Source: Stentor roeselii (taxonomy: Eukaryota > Ciliophora > Heterotrichea > Heterotrichida > Stentoridae). Taken from it: a stretch of DNA of 53,345 nucleotides. Below are positions 10,108-19,362 of this stretch, in pieces (the first letter of the stretch is position 1; each line of letters begins with the position of its first letter). The position numbers were made by a program, and so were the translations under genes. A model generated the notes under the pieces. The model did no database searches, was not told the origin of the DNA, and saw only the letters and a list, made by a program, of their open reading frames with translations. The stretch spans positions 1 through 53,345 of the forward strand of contig RSEH01000296.1 of assembly GCA_006503475.1 (NCBI GenBank). The letters are read 5' to 3'.

Positions 10108-10940
10108 TCTGAAGAACTCGAGTTTAGAGACTCTAAACAGTTTTCACACATATAAATGTAAGGCACTGCCAACACCTGGTCCTTCATCACTATAAACTTC
10201 GCATGGAAACGGTCACAAATCTCACAAGTTCTTCTTTTTATCTTGCAAGAAAAGGTTTGGAACGGGTAATGCTCTTCACACTGAGGGTCCTTGCGGTTTA
10301 TCAGACGAATGTCAGATACGACCATGTCGTGTTGACACATTGTTCGATGCAAGTAAGTGTAAAGTACTCCGACTTCTAAATTTAGTTCATTGATCCTTGT
10401 TTTTAGGTTTTTCGTTCGAAAGTCTTTAAAGGAAAATGCAACTTTTTCACTTTCTTGACCAAAACTACAGAAATTTGCGAGACATTGAATTGACTTGTGA
10501 AGGTCTTCTAAAGTTTGATGTTCGGTTAAGAGCCACTCTTGAGTTCTGAACTTGTGGACTGGGTGGTAAAAGGTGAAGGTTAAGAGAAGGGTGTCTGAAC
10601 TTAGAGGGATGTTGTTTGGAAATGGGATTTTTTTTTTTATTGAGTTTTTTTCGTAGGTTGCGTCTTTGTTTATTGAGATGAATTGACTGAATGGCTTTTA
10701 CGTGAAGGACTTTAAAGAGGTGGAAGGGAGTTCAGGTAGATTTATGTTCATTTCGTTGGCTTTAGATATGATATCGACACTGTCTTCTTCTATCAGATCA
10801 TCAACTATTTCTGCAATAGTCTCTTTAACAATAAAATCATGCTTTCTAATAATCAATTCCTGAGCAGAATAATCTTCATCAGGCACAATGGACATCAAAT
10901 TTTGCTGAGCTCTCAACAATATATGTTTCTTATTAATCAT
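10083..10940 (-). CDS. SNAPC3: snRNA-activating protein complex subunit 3 (SNAPC3/SNAP50)-like, two exons
   Basis: Exons 10702-10940 and 10083-10686 join across a 15-nt intron to give 280 residues. The C-terminal half matches the SNAP50 family: YHPVHKFRTQEWLLT, then LYTYLH..C.HDMVVSDIRLI, a zinc-finger-like CEIC...C.NC pair, and a final YPYLYD. SNAPC3 is the conserved core subunit of the complex that binds the proximal sequence element of snRNA gene promoters. The zinc finger is a hallmark of the subunit. The ATG lies only 8 nt after the stop of the upstream same-strand gene. A second in-frame Met at residue 16 is an alternative start. The 3' end lies in the 48-bp repeat. The family call is firm, the exact start less so. 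Confidence 0.8.
10687..10701 (-). other. 15-nt spliceosomal intron in the SNAPC3 gene
   Basis: On the minus strand it reads GTAAAAGCCATTCAG. Phase 2: the exon ends ..TTCAC and resumes T-CAA-TTC. Unspliced, the frame hits TAA directly after the first intron base. Removing the 15 nt joins two open frames of one recognisable protein. Confidence 0.85.
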
Positions 10941-10948
10941 ATTTACAA

Positions 10949-13252
10949 CTATTTTCTAGCCTTGGCCTTTTTGAACTTCCCCTTTTTCTCAAACTTTCTG
11001 ATATCTTCAATATTAAACCCAACTGGGTCAATAATCAAGTGATCCCTAAGCAATTTCTCAACATTCTTCTTAATCGCAAAGTCAAAAAAGCATGACTTTA
11101 AAGTATTTTCCTGCAAATTCCTGCCACTATTATTGATTTCTTCAGCAAATCTAAATAACCCTCACTCAGAAAAAGTTGAACAATTTTGAAAAATCTGGCA
11201 AAGTTTAATTTGTTTTCTTTGATATTCTTCCCAGTCCTGAATTAAAAAAGCAAGAATTTCTTCCTTGTCAACTTGAATTTCTTTGCACTTTTCAATATGA
11301 GCAGCTGAAAACTTTTCAAGCACTGCTGAAGTTTTCAAGATTTCTCCTCCAAAATAATTAACCAAAGTCGTGATTTCTGAATCTTTCATCCAAATGTTTA
11401 GTTTGGACTTGACCCAGTCGACGAAGGTGCTGCTTGGGACTGAATAATGATTACTGAAACCTTCTCTTTTACTGTCTAGGCTGTCTAGATGGAACTTTAG
11501 AGGCTTTTTGGTCTTTTCGAAGGCGAAGTAAAATCTTGAAACTAACACCCAAGTGTTTTTTTTTATATCTGAAGGAACTTCGCAGGTGTAGGTCAATCGG
11601 GAGAGGATGCTTTGGACTTGTAACTGATGATTTGGAAGGATTGATTGAAGAGTTTCTATTGCTTTGAATAAGGGAATGTGGTTGTTTGATGTTTTGCCTT
11701 CTATTGATCCTAAACATGAACTGATCTTTAAAAGGACTAATTCGAAGTTTTTGAATAATTTATGCGGAAAACCGAAGAGTCTTGAGAAGAATTTCGATTT
11801 TTGACATGTTGGGTGAAGAAGAACTTGACCTGTTTTTTTCATGAAGTTGAGAATTTCTGATTTTGATGGAAGACGGTCAACCAGAAATCTTCCAAACTGC
11901 ACCAAAAACACTTCATCACCATTGCAATCCTCCAGAGTGGCCATTAAATACTGCATAACAAGATCTCTAGAAACCAAGTTATCAGGTTCTCCAAGACTAT
12001 AAAACAAGTTCTTCGAAAGAATAGGAACCTTAAGTTCAGGAAAGCGATTATCAGGTAAAGTAACATCAGTCTGTACAAGAGTCAAAGAAGACTCAGGTTT
12101 TCCATCAAAGTTCTCAGCAAGGCTCATGACATGAGAAATTCCAGAAAGTGCAGCAACTTGTTTATGTTGTTGATCTTCAGTTTCACTGATATACGCGTCA
12201 AGTTTTTTTAGTATCCTCGTCATTTCAATGCAAGACTTGTCTCTATTAGTTCCTTCTAAAAGTTCATTCATTCTTTCATCCCTTTCATGAATCATCTGCT
12301 CCTTATTAGAAAGATTAGAACTAAGTAACTTGATAGTTTCACTCATTTTTTCAATCTTTTTATCAGCTTCTTCTCTTTGAAAATTTAATTCATTTTGAAG
12401 TTTTCTTACTTTTTCCTTAGCATCTATATCGATTTCCTTAACCTTTTCCTTCATCTTCTTAGTCAAGTCAATAACAATCTGCTCATGCATGATCAAAGCG
12501 TTATCAATGAGTTTAACAATAATCCTCCACAACATCTCTAAAATCGATGCTTCATCATCATTTTCATTTACTTTCAACCCAAGCAAAACATGTCTAATGA
12601 CCCGATTATATTCTTGTAAAATCTTCAAAAACTCTCCACTTGACAAGTCTTTCAACTCATCAGGACTAGTCCTAAGCAAATCATCGATTTTTTCCTTAAG
12701 TGAATAAAAATCGCCCATCATATTATGTTGACTCTGAATATTTTTCCCTTTAATCACTTCATAATTCAACTCCAGGTCAAATCTCAAAGGATACAAAATT
12801 CTGATACTCTGCAAGAAGTCTTGAATCTCATTCGTTGAAGTCTGATTCGCCATGTCAAGTTTTTCACTACTTCCTTCATTTAAGTTAAAAAGATTTCCTG
12901 ATAAGATCCGAGAACCTTTATAAAGTCTTTCAACTGACTTTTCCTGGTAGTACAAATCTTGACTCAGTTTCTTGCTTCTATGTCCAGGTCTTTCCCCAGA
13001 TCGAGTTACGACTGAAGGTTCGCCGTAAGGCGAACTGGCAGGTCTATAGCTTCTGGAACTAGGAACTTTTTCATTAAGTTTCGTAAGGCCTTTTGAAGCG
13101 ACTTTAACAGGAGAAGAGTACTTTAAAACTGAAGAGGCTCTGTAATCTCTGAGTTTCTGCAGAATGTCTTGTCCTGGTTCTTGCATCAAGTCAGGAGTTT
13201 TACATTCCGCTATTCTTTGAGCATTTTTTAACAGAGATTTGGGTCTGGACAT
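10949..13252 (-). CDS. Coiled-coil protein of unknown function, two exons
   Basis: Exons 11166-13252 and 10949-11150 give 762 residues. The N-terminal ~200 residues are basic, Ser/Pro-rich and probably disordered (MSRPKSLLKNAQ..., SSPVKVASKG). A long coiled coil follows at about residues 270-410, rich in K/E heptads such as KKMKEKVKEIDIDAKEK. The C-terminal 350 residues are predicted helical with no motif I recognise, ending in a Lys-rich tail (KKGKFKKAKARK). I chose the ATG at 13252. An upstream Met at 13273 would leave only 6 nt to the divergent gene's ATG at 13280. The frame stays open further but then overlaps that gene. Cytoskeletal or ciliary roles are common for such proteins, but that is a guess. 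Confidence 0.75.
11151..11165 (-). other. 15-nt spliceosomal intron
   Basis: On the minus strand it reads GTGAGGGTTATTTAG, phase 2. Unspliced, the frame stops at TGA two bases into the intron. Spliced, the frame continues 66 codons to TAG at 10949-10951. Confidence 0.8.
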
Positions 13253-13279
13253 TTTATTGCAACTTGTGGACATAGATAA

Positions 13280-14125
13280 ATGGGCTGTTCGAGTAGCAGG
13301 ATTGATGCGTCTTATGAAGAAGCTGCCATGATCAACGGTGACAACAAACTTTACTATGAAGGTTACGATGTGCAGAGATTGTACTCGGAATTCAAAAAGA
13401 TTTCTGTTGATGGGAAGGTTCCTTTGAAGGCTTTCAAGAAACTCAGTAAAGAGCTTCCACTGCTTTATGAGGATAAAGAAGATATTATTGCGTTTTACCA
13501 GCAGTTTGTTCATGATAAACACTTTGAACTTAAGACTTTAGCAACTTTAGCTGTTATCTTGGCAAGAGGAACTACCTCGGCTAAGGTCAATGTCCTCTCT
13601 GAGAACTGGTTTTCTGGAGAGCATGTCAGTCATGAACATTTTGACCAGATGCTTGAGTTCATGTTTGACTTGGCTGCTGTGGCTTTGCCGAAACTTGCCC
13701 CGAAACCTGATACTGAGAATAATTATAATGTTGCTGATTTTGATAACTTCTTGGTTAGAGCTAAAGCTGGAAGAGAGGTGTCTAAGGAAGCTATCTTGAA
13801 GGCGATTTTTGAAAAAGAACCAGTTACCAAGGCCACCATCCTCGCCTGGGCTCAAACTGGAGAAAACCACGGATGGTTAGCATCCAGGTTCATTAGACTA
13901 AATCTTAAAAAAGCCGGAAAAAGACTCCTACATAAAAAGCGAAAAGCCGAAAAAGCCGAAAAAGCCGAAGAAAAGCCATCAAGCGAAGCCACCTTAGAAA
14001 TTTCAGCAGGTAAAGGTGGAGTCGAGGTGACAGTAACTGAAGAGCATCATAAACGTCACCACGATCATCACGAGCACCACGAGAACCCAGACCATCATTC
14101 AAAAGAAGTCGTCGACGCAGCTTAA
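13280..14125 (+). CDS. Probable dually acylated small protein, EF-hand-like helices, His-rich tail
   Basis: The 281-residue protein starts MGCSSSRID. Gly2 is a good N-myristoylation site and Cys3 a palmitoylation site, so membrane attachment is likely (inference). Residues 25-200 are helical and acidic with spacing reminiscent of degenerate EF-hands (LYSEFKKISVDGKVPLKAF), but no full calcium loop is seen. The tail has a KAEKAEKAE run and ends with a His-rich segment (HHKRHHDHHEHHE), which could bind metal. The ATG is 27 nt from the divergent start at 13252, so both promoters must fit into that gap or reach into coding sequence. No family recognised. Confidence 0.75.
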   Translation: MGCSSSRIDASYEEAAMINGDNKLYYEGYDVQRLYSEFKKISVDGKVPLKAFKKLSKELPLLYEDKEDIIAFYQQFVHDKHFELKTLATLAVILARGTTSAKVNVLSENWFSGEHVSHEHFDQMLEFMFDLAAVALPKLAPKPDTENNYNVADFDNFLVRAKAGREVSKEAILKAIFEKEPVTKATILAWAQTGENHGWLASRFIRLNLKKAGKRLLHKKRKAEKAEKAEEKPSSEATLEISAGKGGVEVTVTEEHHKRHHDHHEHHENPDHHSKEVVDAA

Positions 14126-14235
14126 AGTTAGATAACTAGCCGTTAGACATTTATACAATCCTAAAAATCACCCGAAAAAAAAACACTAAGACCACCTGCT
14201 GCCTTAAGATTAATACTAACCCAAAAAACAACACC

Positions 14236-15417
14236 TTAAATCTCTTCATCAATTTTTTGCTCTAACTCGACTGAAAGTTGTTCCTGGAACTCATCAGCGA
14301 AGAAGTTCGAAATAAAAGAACAGGTCGATGAAGTGTTTCCCATGATCAAAGTATCAATTTTTTCTTCATACCCGATGAAAGAAACTCCGAATTTCCCTTC
14401 CAGTCGAAAGATGATTTTTTTTAATGGGATGAATGAAATGTTAGAAGAGGTCATTTTTACCTCGGCAACCACTGCGGAACCGTCGGATGAGCCGAGGACT
14501 AGGAAGTTGGAATCGGGTCTTTCGACTACCAAGGCTTGCATTATCACTTGGGGGTACTTCTCGAGTTTGGGAAGAGTTAATTGAAGAAGTAACTCGCAGG
14601 TCAGAAGTGACCAGATGTAGATACCGGAGGACTCTGAACTTATGGCTACTAATAGGTTTGGTCTTTCGATTAGTCCTATTGATAGACAAGTACCGACAAA
14701 TGCTAGCGTTGAGGAACAGGACTTGGATGATGAGGCGTCTGGTATGTAAAGTTTTAAAGGATTGGTTTCCAGTTTGATTGGCTTGCTGGTTTCAGGGTTT
14801 TCGACGTACCCTTCGAATCCAACAATAACTTTTCTATGTTTAGACGAATAACAAATAGTACTAACAGGAGGATCTTCATTTTCAACTCCAAATACAAACT
14901 GAGGATTTGCAACTTCAGTATGCCAAACTTTAACAACTCCAGACTGATACCCGACATAAATAATCTCAGGAGCAACAGAAATCATTTTAAGTACCCGGTC
15001 CTTCTTATCATTTAACCCAGGCAGTACATGAGTAAGTCCAAATCTTTTTTCCAAATTCAAAGTATACGGTTCAATCACTGCAAAGCCTCCATTAGACTCC
15101 GAAATAATAATCTGAGGACTTGAAAGACTATCCCGAGTGAAAACTGAGTTTAAAATCGTTTGTCCATGACTCGGTCTATACCCAGTGTGTCGCTTTTCGC
15201 CAGTCAGCAGGCAAAAGAGCAACACAACATTAGAAGTAACAACAACTGAACTGAAAAGTCTGCCAAAAGGATGAGAAATCGAGTTGTCAGGGTACAAAAC
15301 ATAACACCCAAGCACGAGTCTATTCGAAGAAGTCTCTATTAACGAAGTCGCTTCTAGTTTTCCAACAATAGGAACACCCAGTTTTTTGTTAATCTTTTTC
15401 ATTCCTTGATTCCCCAT
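14236..15417 (-). CDS. WD40-like beta-propeller protein
   Basis: The 393-residue protein shows propeller-type repeats: VIYVGYQSGVVKVW-like strands (IIYVGYQSGVVKVWHTE), LLVAISSESSGIYIWSLLTCELL and FLVLGSSDGSAVVAEVK. These are the usual Gly/Ser-Asp turns with closing W. Four or more blades can be discerned. I chose the ATG at 15417 (MGNQGMKKINKK), whose Gly2 makes N-myristoylation possible. The longer frame from 15459 would overlap the divergent gene at 15435. The start codons are 17 nt apart with TATATAAAG between them. The partner complex cannot be told from the sequence. Confidence 0.75.
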   Translation of the reverse strand: MGNQGMKKINKKLGVPIVGKLEATSLIETSSNRLVLGCYVLYPDNSISHPFGRLFSSVVVTSNVVLLFCLLTGEKRHTGYRPSHGQTILNSVFTRDSLSSPQIIISESNGGFAVIEPYTLNLEKRFGLTHVLPGLNDKKDRVLKMISVAPEIIYVGYQSGVVKVWHTEVANPQFVFGVENEDPPVSTICYSSKHRKVIVGFEGYVENPETSKPIKLETNPLKLYIPDASSSKSCSSTLAFVGTCLSIGLIERPNLLVAISSESSGIYIWSLLTCELLLQLTLPKLEKYPQVIMQALVVERPDSNFLVLGSSDGSAVVAEVKMTSSNISFIPLKKIIFRLEGKFGVSFIGYEEKIDTLIMGNTSSTCSFISNFFADEFQEQLSVELEQKIDEEI

Positions 15418-15434
15418 TATATAAAGAACTACAA
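15418..15434. promoter_or_regulatory. 17-nt spacer between divergent start codons with TATA-like element
   Basis: The whole space between the ATGs of the minus gene (15417) and the plus gene (15435) is 17 nt and contains TATATAAAG at 15418-15426. Any 5' UTR must be a few bases at most for at least one gene, or the transcripts overlap. That it is a functional TATA box is inference. Confidence 0.35.
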
Positions 15435-16079
15435 ATGAACTTCCCTTCAACTTTATCATTTGCTTCTGTCATGGACAAAGCTAGTTCAGCGACTCGGACA
15501 GGAATAGTATCAGGGGCAAAACTTTTAGCGCAAGGAATCGACAAAACAGGAGAAATCATAAAAAATCATTCATCTGAAGAAGAAAAGTCCTTGAAACATG
15601 TGGCTCATATTCAAAAAGCTAGTGAAACAACTACAAAAATAGTAGGAACTTCTCACAAGCTTCTTGGAAAAGCTGTGCATAAAACGATGGAAGTCGCTAG
15701 TGATGCTTGGTACTCGATGCCTGAATCAGAACTTATGAAGAAAATTAGTGAAAATCAACATTTTCAGGTTGGACTTGAAGTAGGAAAAATTGGAGCCGCT
15801 GCTGGGATGAATATTATTGGAGGGGTTGGGGAAGGGTTTAATATTGTAAAGGACTCGGCAGTCAATAGCACTGTTGGGGTTGTTGAACATCGATATGGGC
15901 AGGACGCTGGAAAGATCACGAAAGAGACTTTTAAGATTGCTGGGAATTTGTTTGGGGTTTATCAGTTGACTTATATGACAGGGTTTATTGGAGTCTCTGC
16001 AACTGAAGTCATGAAAATTCAGGAAGAACAGGTTAAAGTACAGATTATTCTTGACTGCATCACGAAGGACATGATATAA
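15435..16079 (+). CDS. Senescence/spartin-domain protein
   Basis: The 214-residue protein has the helical pattern of the senescence domain found in plant dehydration/senescence-associated proteins and in animal spartin. It opens ATRTGIVSGAKLLAQGIDKTGE, continues with KASETTTKI and VHKTMEVASDAWYS, then has a Gly/Ala-rich stretch GKIGAAAGMNIIGGVGEGFN. In the known families this domain binds lipids and takes part in lipid-droplet turnover. Here it stands alone, without the MIT domain of spartin. The ATG is the first in frame, 17 nt from the divergent gene. The family call is moderate and the function is inference. Confidence 0.65.
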   Translation: MNFPSTLSFASVMDKASSATRTGIVSGAKLLAQGIDKTGEIIKNHSSEEEKSLKHVAHIQKASETTTKIVGTSHKLLGKAVHKTMEVASDAWYSMPESELMKKISENQHFQVGLEVGKIGAAAGMNIIGGVGEGFNIVKDSAVNSTVGVVEHRYGQDAGKITKETFKIAGNLFGVYQLTYMTGFIGVSATEVMKIQEEQVKVQIILDCITKDMI

Positions 16080-16144
16080 ATTAGTAAACAAGGTTTTATA
16101 GATTATCGGGTAAGATTAATGATAATCCAGGTCTTATACTAATC

Positions 16145-16654
16145 ATGTCAGACCAGATAAGTTTAATCTCAAACGAAGGAAAAAAGTTCCAAACAAGTAC
16201 CAACATCTCCAAATTATCCGGTTTCATCTCTCGAATAATCCAAGACTACGACAACGAAGAAATCGAGTTAGTAAACATAAACTCATATTTCCTCGGAAAA
16301 ATTTTAGAATACTCTGAGCATCACAACTTTAACATCCCTGCTGCGCTTTGCAAGCCTATAAAATATGAAGAAATAGAAAGAAATGTGAATGACCCTTGGG
16401 ACGCTCAGTTCATCAGCCAATTCTCCGAAGACCAGCTGATTGATCTTACCCTTGTCTGCAATTATCTCGACATGAAGAGTCTTCAAGATCTTTGCTATGT
16501 CTGCATCGCTGGCAAGTTCAAGAACAAGTCAATTGATTACCTTCGACAACAGTACCACATTGAAGAGCACTTGACTCCTGAAGTCGAAGATAAACTTAAA
16601 AAAGAATACCCTTGGGCCTTAGAAGTAGAAAAAGAAGATTTTGAGTTTAAGTAA
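16145..16654 (+). CDS. SKP1: Skp1-like SCF ubiquitin ligase adaptor
   Basis: The 169-residue protein aligns along its length with Skp1. It has an N-terminal BTB/POZ-like fold (ISLISNEGKKFQTS...), a loop with EDQLIDLTLVCNYLDMKSLQDLCY corresponding to the conserved LFELILAANYLDIKGLLDL region, and a C-terminal LTPEVEDKLKKEYPWALE matching the family's FTPEEE..V..EN.W. Skp1 links F-box proteins to cullin-1. All core segments are present, so it is likely functional. It is followed only 27 nt later by a B-box/kelch gene on the same strand, a family also tied to ubiquitin ligases; a functional link is inference. Confidence 0.9.
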   Translation: MSDQISLISNEGKKFQTSTNISKLSGFISRIIQDYDNEEIELVNINSYFLGKILEYSEHHNFNIPAALCKPIKYEEIERNVNDPWDAQFISQFSEDQLIDLTLVCNYLDMKSLQDLCYVCIAGKFKNKSIDYLRQQYHIEEHLTPEVEDKLKKEYPWALEVEKEDFEFK

Positions 16655-16681
16655 AATATTATCTTGAATCTTTTATAAAGT

Positions 16682-18100
16682 ATGGAAAGTAGTTTTTGTT
16701 ACCTCTGCAAGAATCAACTTGGACAGGGCGAGGAAAGATTTAAAGAACTTAAAAAAACGATTTGTAAGGCTTGTTTTGAATTTGTATCCTTAAGTAAGCC
16801 GAAAAGAAACCTGGTAACTTTAACAGTGACTGAAAATTTTTACTCACAGGTCTCGAGTTGTTCGACTCACAACAAGAAGTTTAAACTTACTTGTTTAACC
16901 TGCAGTGCCTTGATGTGTTCAGTTTGCGTTTTAAGTCACTCAACACATCGATTTGAGTTACTTTCTGAGACCCTTCTAAACATATTCTCAGATCTTTCTA
17001 ACCTTGAGTACTCGATTCTCTTTAGTTCAACCTGGAGTCCAAGTGAAGACTTAAACCATCTCTATTCAAAATTCTGTTCTTTTTACTCTTCTCTCTCTTC
17101 AAAGTCCACAAAAGAACTACTTGCATTGGTAGAAATAAAAGAACTTTACCAAGTTCTCATTGATTTAAACCCCGAGTTTAAAAACATTCCTCTTTCAAAA
17201 GCTAAAGACCTTTGCCAAGTAGGCCGAAAGAACTTGAACTTGTTGAATAATGATTCAACTCTTTGTCATCTAGAATGGGGAGAAAGGACAATTCACATTT
17301 TTACTAAAGACTTATCAGAAACAACTCATTTACTACCCAATAATTCATCAGCGCTTCTTTACTGTCGCTCAGTCTGGCTTCCTTTTGACCGAGTTTTCAT
17401 TTGTGGAGGAAGAAAAACCGCTGCTGACTTTTCATTGCCTGATTCTTTTATCTTGTCTTTTGAAGCAGGACTTTCAATGAGAAAAGTCGACCCGATGCTT
17501 GATGGCCGTTCGAATCATTTCGTGATTTATTGCAATGATTTTGTTTATGTGATCGGGGGACTTGACGGTAGGAATCATTTTACTAACTCTTGTATGAAAT
17601 TTTCTCTTCAAAGTGAAAAATGGACTAACTTCGCTTCTTTGATTGAAGCGAAAGACACCCTTGGAGGATGTTGTGATGTTTTTAAAGAAGTCATTTATGT
17701 GTTTGGGGGAAAACAGAATGAAACTTGTTTGAATTTTGAAAAGTATTCGATTGGTGATGATAGTTGGAGTCTTTTGACTTTAATGATGCCTTATGAATGT
17801 TGTATTCATGGAGTTTTTTATACTCCTTTTAATCAATGTGCTTTGGTTTTTGCTGGGCAGAATGGAAATGGAGAACATTTGAATGGGACTTATTTTGTGA
17901 GGTTTGGAAATGGGGAGGTGGTGGCTGATAAACAACTGCCTTGTAAAGGGGGACCTGTTGTTGAACATCCGGTTTGGAGGAATGGGAAAGTTTTTTGCTT
18001 GGTTTTTGATGGGTTTCTTGTCAGGAAACTTATTATTTATGATGTGGCTAGGAATAGTTGGAAATTTTCTAATGATGTGAATTCGAATGAAAATAGATAA
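16682..18100 (+). CDS. B-box zinc finger plus kelch-repeat protein
   Basis: The 472-residue protein starts with a Cys-pair zinc-finger-like segment (CYLCKNQ...CKACFE). A B-box follows at about residues 59-95: CSTHNKKFKLTCLTC, then CSVCVLSHSTHRFE, with ligands in C-H-C-C-C-C-H-H order. After a helical linker there are kelch blades with paired glycines: VFICGGRK, VYVIGGLDG and IYVFGGKQ, each followed by a W. This is a TRIM-like layout ending in a kelch propeller, a common substrate-binding arrangement in ubiquitin ligases. A true RING is not visible. TATAAAG at 16674-16680 ends one base before the ATG. The 3' third is strikingly G/T-rich on the coding strand. Confidence 0.85.
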   Translation: MESSFCYLCKNQLGQGEERFKELKKTICKACFEFVSLSKPKRNLVTLTVTENFYSQVSSCSTHNKKFKLTCLTCSALMCSVCVLSHSTHRFELLSETLLNIFSDLSNLEYSILFSSTWSPSEDLNHLYSKFCSFYSSLSSKSTKELLALVEIKELYQVLIDLNPEFKNIPLSKAKDLCQVGRKNLNLLNNDSTLCHLEWGERTIHIFTKDLSETTHLLPNNSSALLYCRSVWLPFDRVFICGGRKTAADFSLPDSFILSFEAGLSMRKVDPMLDGRSNHFVIYCNDFVYVIGGLDGRNHFTNSCMKFSLQSEKWTNFASLIEAKDTLGGCCDVFKEVIYVFGGKQNETCLNFEKYSIGDDSWSLLTLMMPYECCIHGVFYTPFNQCALVFAGQNGNGEHLNGTYFVRFGNGEVVADKQLPCKGGPVVEHPVWRNGKVFCLVFDGFLVRKLIIYDVARNSWKFSNDVNSNENR

Positions 18101-18243
18101 GTTTATTGTGAAGTAGTTAAGAATTAGGTGTTGTTGATTTTTTCCACATTCCATAATCAAAACTCAACATTTCCTTCAAGCATAAAAACCTCCCCTTAAC
18201 AACATTTCCTAAAAAAAATCCAAAACACCTAACATAAATTATC

Positions 18244-18612
18244 TTAGCTACTTAAGGCATCAGCCAAAGGAACCTCAACCATTTCCTTCACTTTTTTTCC
18301 AACTTCAATGATTCTTCCAACATCATTATTCCCCTTAACACAAAGATAAAGTCCACTAACACATTCAATAACAACACTTCCACTTTCCACTTCGACAATC
18401 ATAAACCCAAGATCATTACCAGCATCAGAATTTCCAATAGCTTCCGCATAGTCACTCCAAATATTACTTAAAATGGCTCCAAGTGTCTTTACAGCTTCAT
18501 CTTGCATAGCAGCGAGAACCAAAGACCCAGTTTTATTGACCAAGAAAATATTATCAATTCCTGGACAAAGACAAGACTGGAAATTTTTGCTAATTGCTTT
18601 GGCGTTCAACAT
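18244..18612 (-). CDS. LAMTOR2: LAMTOR2 (Ragulator p14), roadblock-domain protein
   Basis: The 122-residue protein matches the length and pattern of LAMTOR2. It starts MLNAKAISK like the human MLRPKAL, then has IFLVNKTGSLVLAA, AILSNIWSDYAE (family signature A.I.SNIW..Y), LGFMIVEVESGSVVIE and SGLYLCVKG. LAMTOR2 pairs with LAMTOR3 in the Ragulator complex, which anchors Rag GTPases and TORC1 signalling on lysosome-type membranes. Because the family also starts right at this Met, the ATG at 18612 is well supported. It lies only 8 nt after the stop of the upstream PIG-L gene. Confidence 0.9.
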   Translation of the reverse strand: MLNAKAISKNFQSCLCPGIDNIFLVNKTGSLVLAAMQDEAVKTLGAILSNIWSDYAEAIGNSDAGNDLGFMIVEVESGSVVIECVSGLYLCVKGNNDVGRIIEVGKKVKEMVEVPLADALSS

Positions 18613-18620
18613 TTTTATTA

Positions 18621-19352
18621 CTAGAAAGGTTTAAACGTATTCAGATAAGCATAGCGAGAAAAAACCACGAAAAGCTTTCGATACCAGACAAATTGAGAGT
18701 TGTGAGTCGACATTGCCTTCCATGCGAGGAAAGGGTTGAAGTTGATCACTGCGAATTCTGACCTGCTTGAAAAAATTATGTCGAAAAGGCCGATGTACTT
18801 TCGAAAGAGACTTGTTGATTCTAAGGACCACATCTGAATTGATTTGAATGAGGATCGGTGAGAGGATAAGCTTTGGTAAAGGGAAATGTGGTTTAAGTGG
18901 CCTGATACTCCGTAATCGTCGAAAGTTAGGATGCAGTTGATTTCGTGGGTTGATAAGTAGGTTGAAATTGCTTTTGAAACGGAAGAAGAACTCCATGTGG
19001 AGGTCATGCTGTCTGGAAATTCTTCATCGTTTAGGATTGTTATTTCTTTTAGAGAAAGAAGTGAAGAGACTTGATTTAATTCTTTTTCTCTTACTTTGCC
19101 GAGACCGGATGAGTTACCGTTTGTTAGACATAGAAGGGAGATCTCAGAACCTTTGAAGTAGTTTAAGAATGGGATGAAAAACATTGACTCGTCGTCTGGG
19201 TGAGCGATTATTAGAAGGATTTTTTTACCGTTGATGTGCTTTTCGAAGTCTTTTGAGGAGAAGAATAAGGCTGTTAGGAAGATGAAAGCTATTTGGCTCA
19301 GAATGAGCAGCCACTTGAAATAAAATAAATATTCCAGCCATTCAAGCAACAT
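18621..19352 (-). CDS. PIGL: PIG-L, N-acetylglucosaminyl-phosphatidylinositol de-N-acetylase
   Basis: The 243-residue protein begins with a membrane anchor at about residues 5-30 (YLFYFKWLLILSQIAFIFLTALFF). It continues with the deacetylase core: IIAHPDDESMFF (metal-binding HPDDE), LCLTNGNSSGLGKVREKEL, and GVSGHLNHISLY with the catalytic His. PIG-L removes the acetyl group from GlcNAc-PI, the second step of GPI-anchor synthesis, at the ER. I chose the ATG at 19352 because the frame upstream overlaps the exonuclease gene and lacks family similarity. Only 10 nt separate this ATG from that gene's TAA, and 8 nt follow before LAMTOR2. GPI-anchored surface proteins are abundant in ciliates. Confidence 0.9.
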   Translation of the reverse strand: MLLEWLEYLFYFKWLLILSQIAFIFLTALFFSSKDFEKHINGKKILLIIAHPDDESMFFIPFLNYFKGSEISLLCLTNGNSSGLGKVREKELNQVSSLLSLKEITILNDEEFPDSMTSTWSSSSVSKAISTYLSTHEINCILTFDDYGVSGHLNHISLYQSLSSHRSSFKSIQMWSLESTSLFRKYIGLFDIIFSSRSEFAVINFNPFLAWKAMSTHNSQFVWYRKLFVVFSRYAYLNTFKPF

Positions 19353-19362
19353 ATTTAATCTA

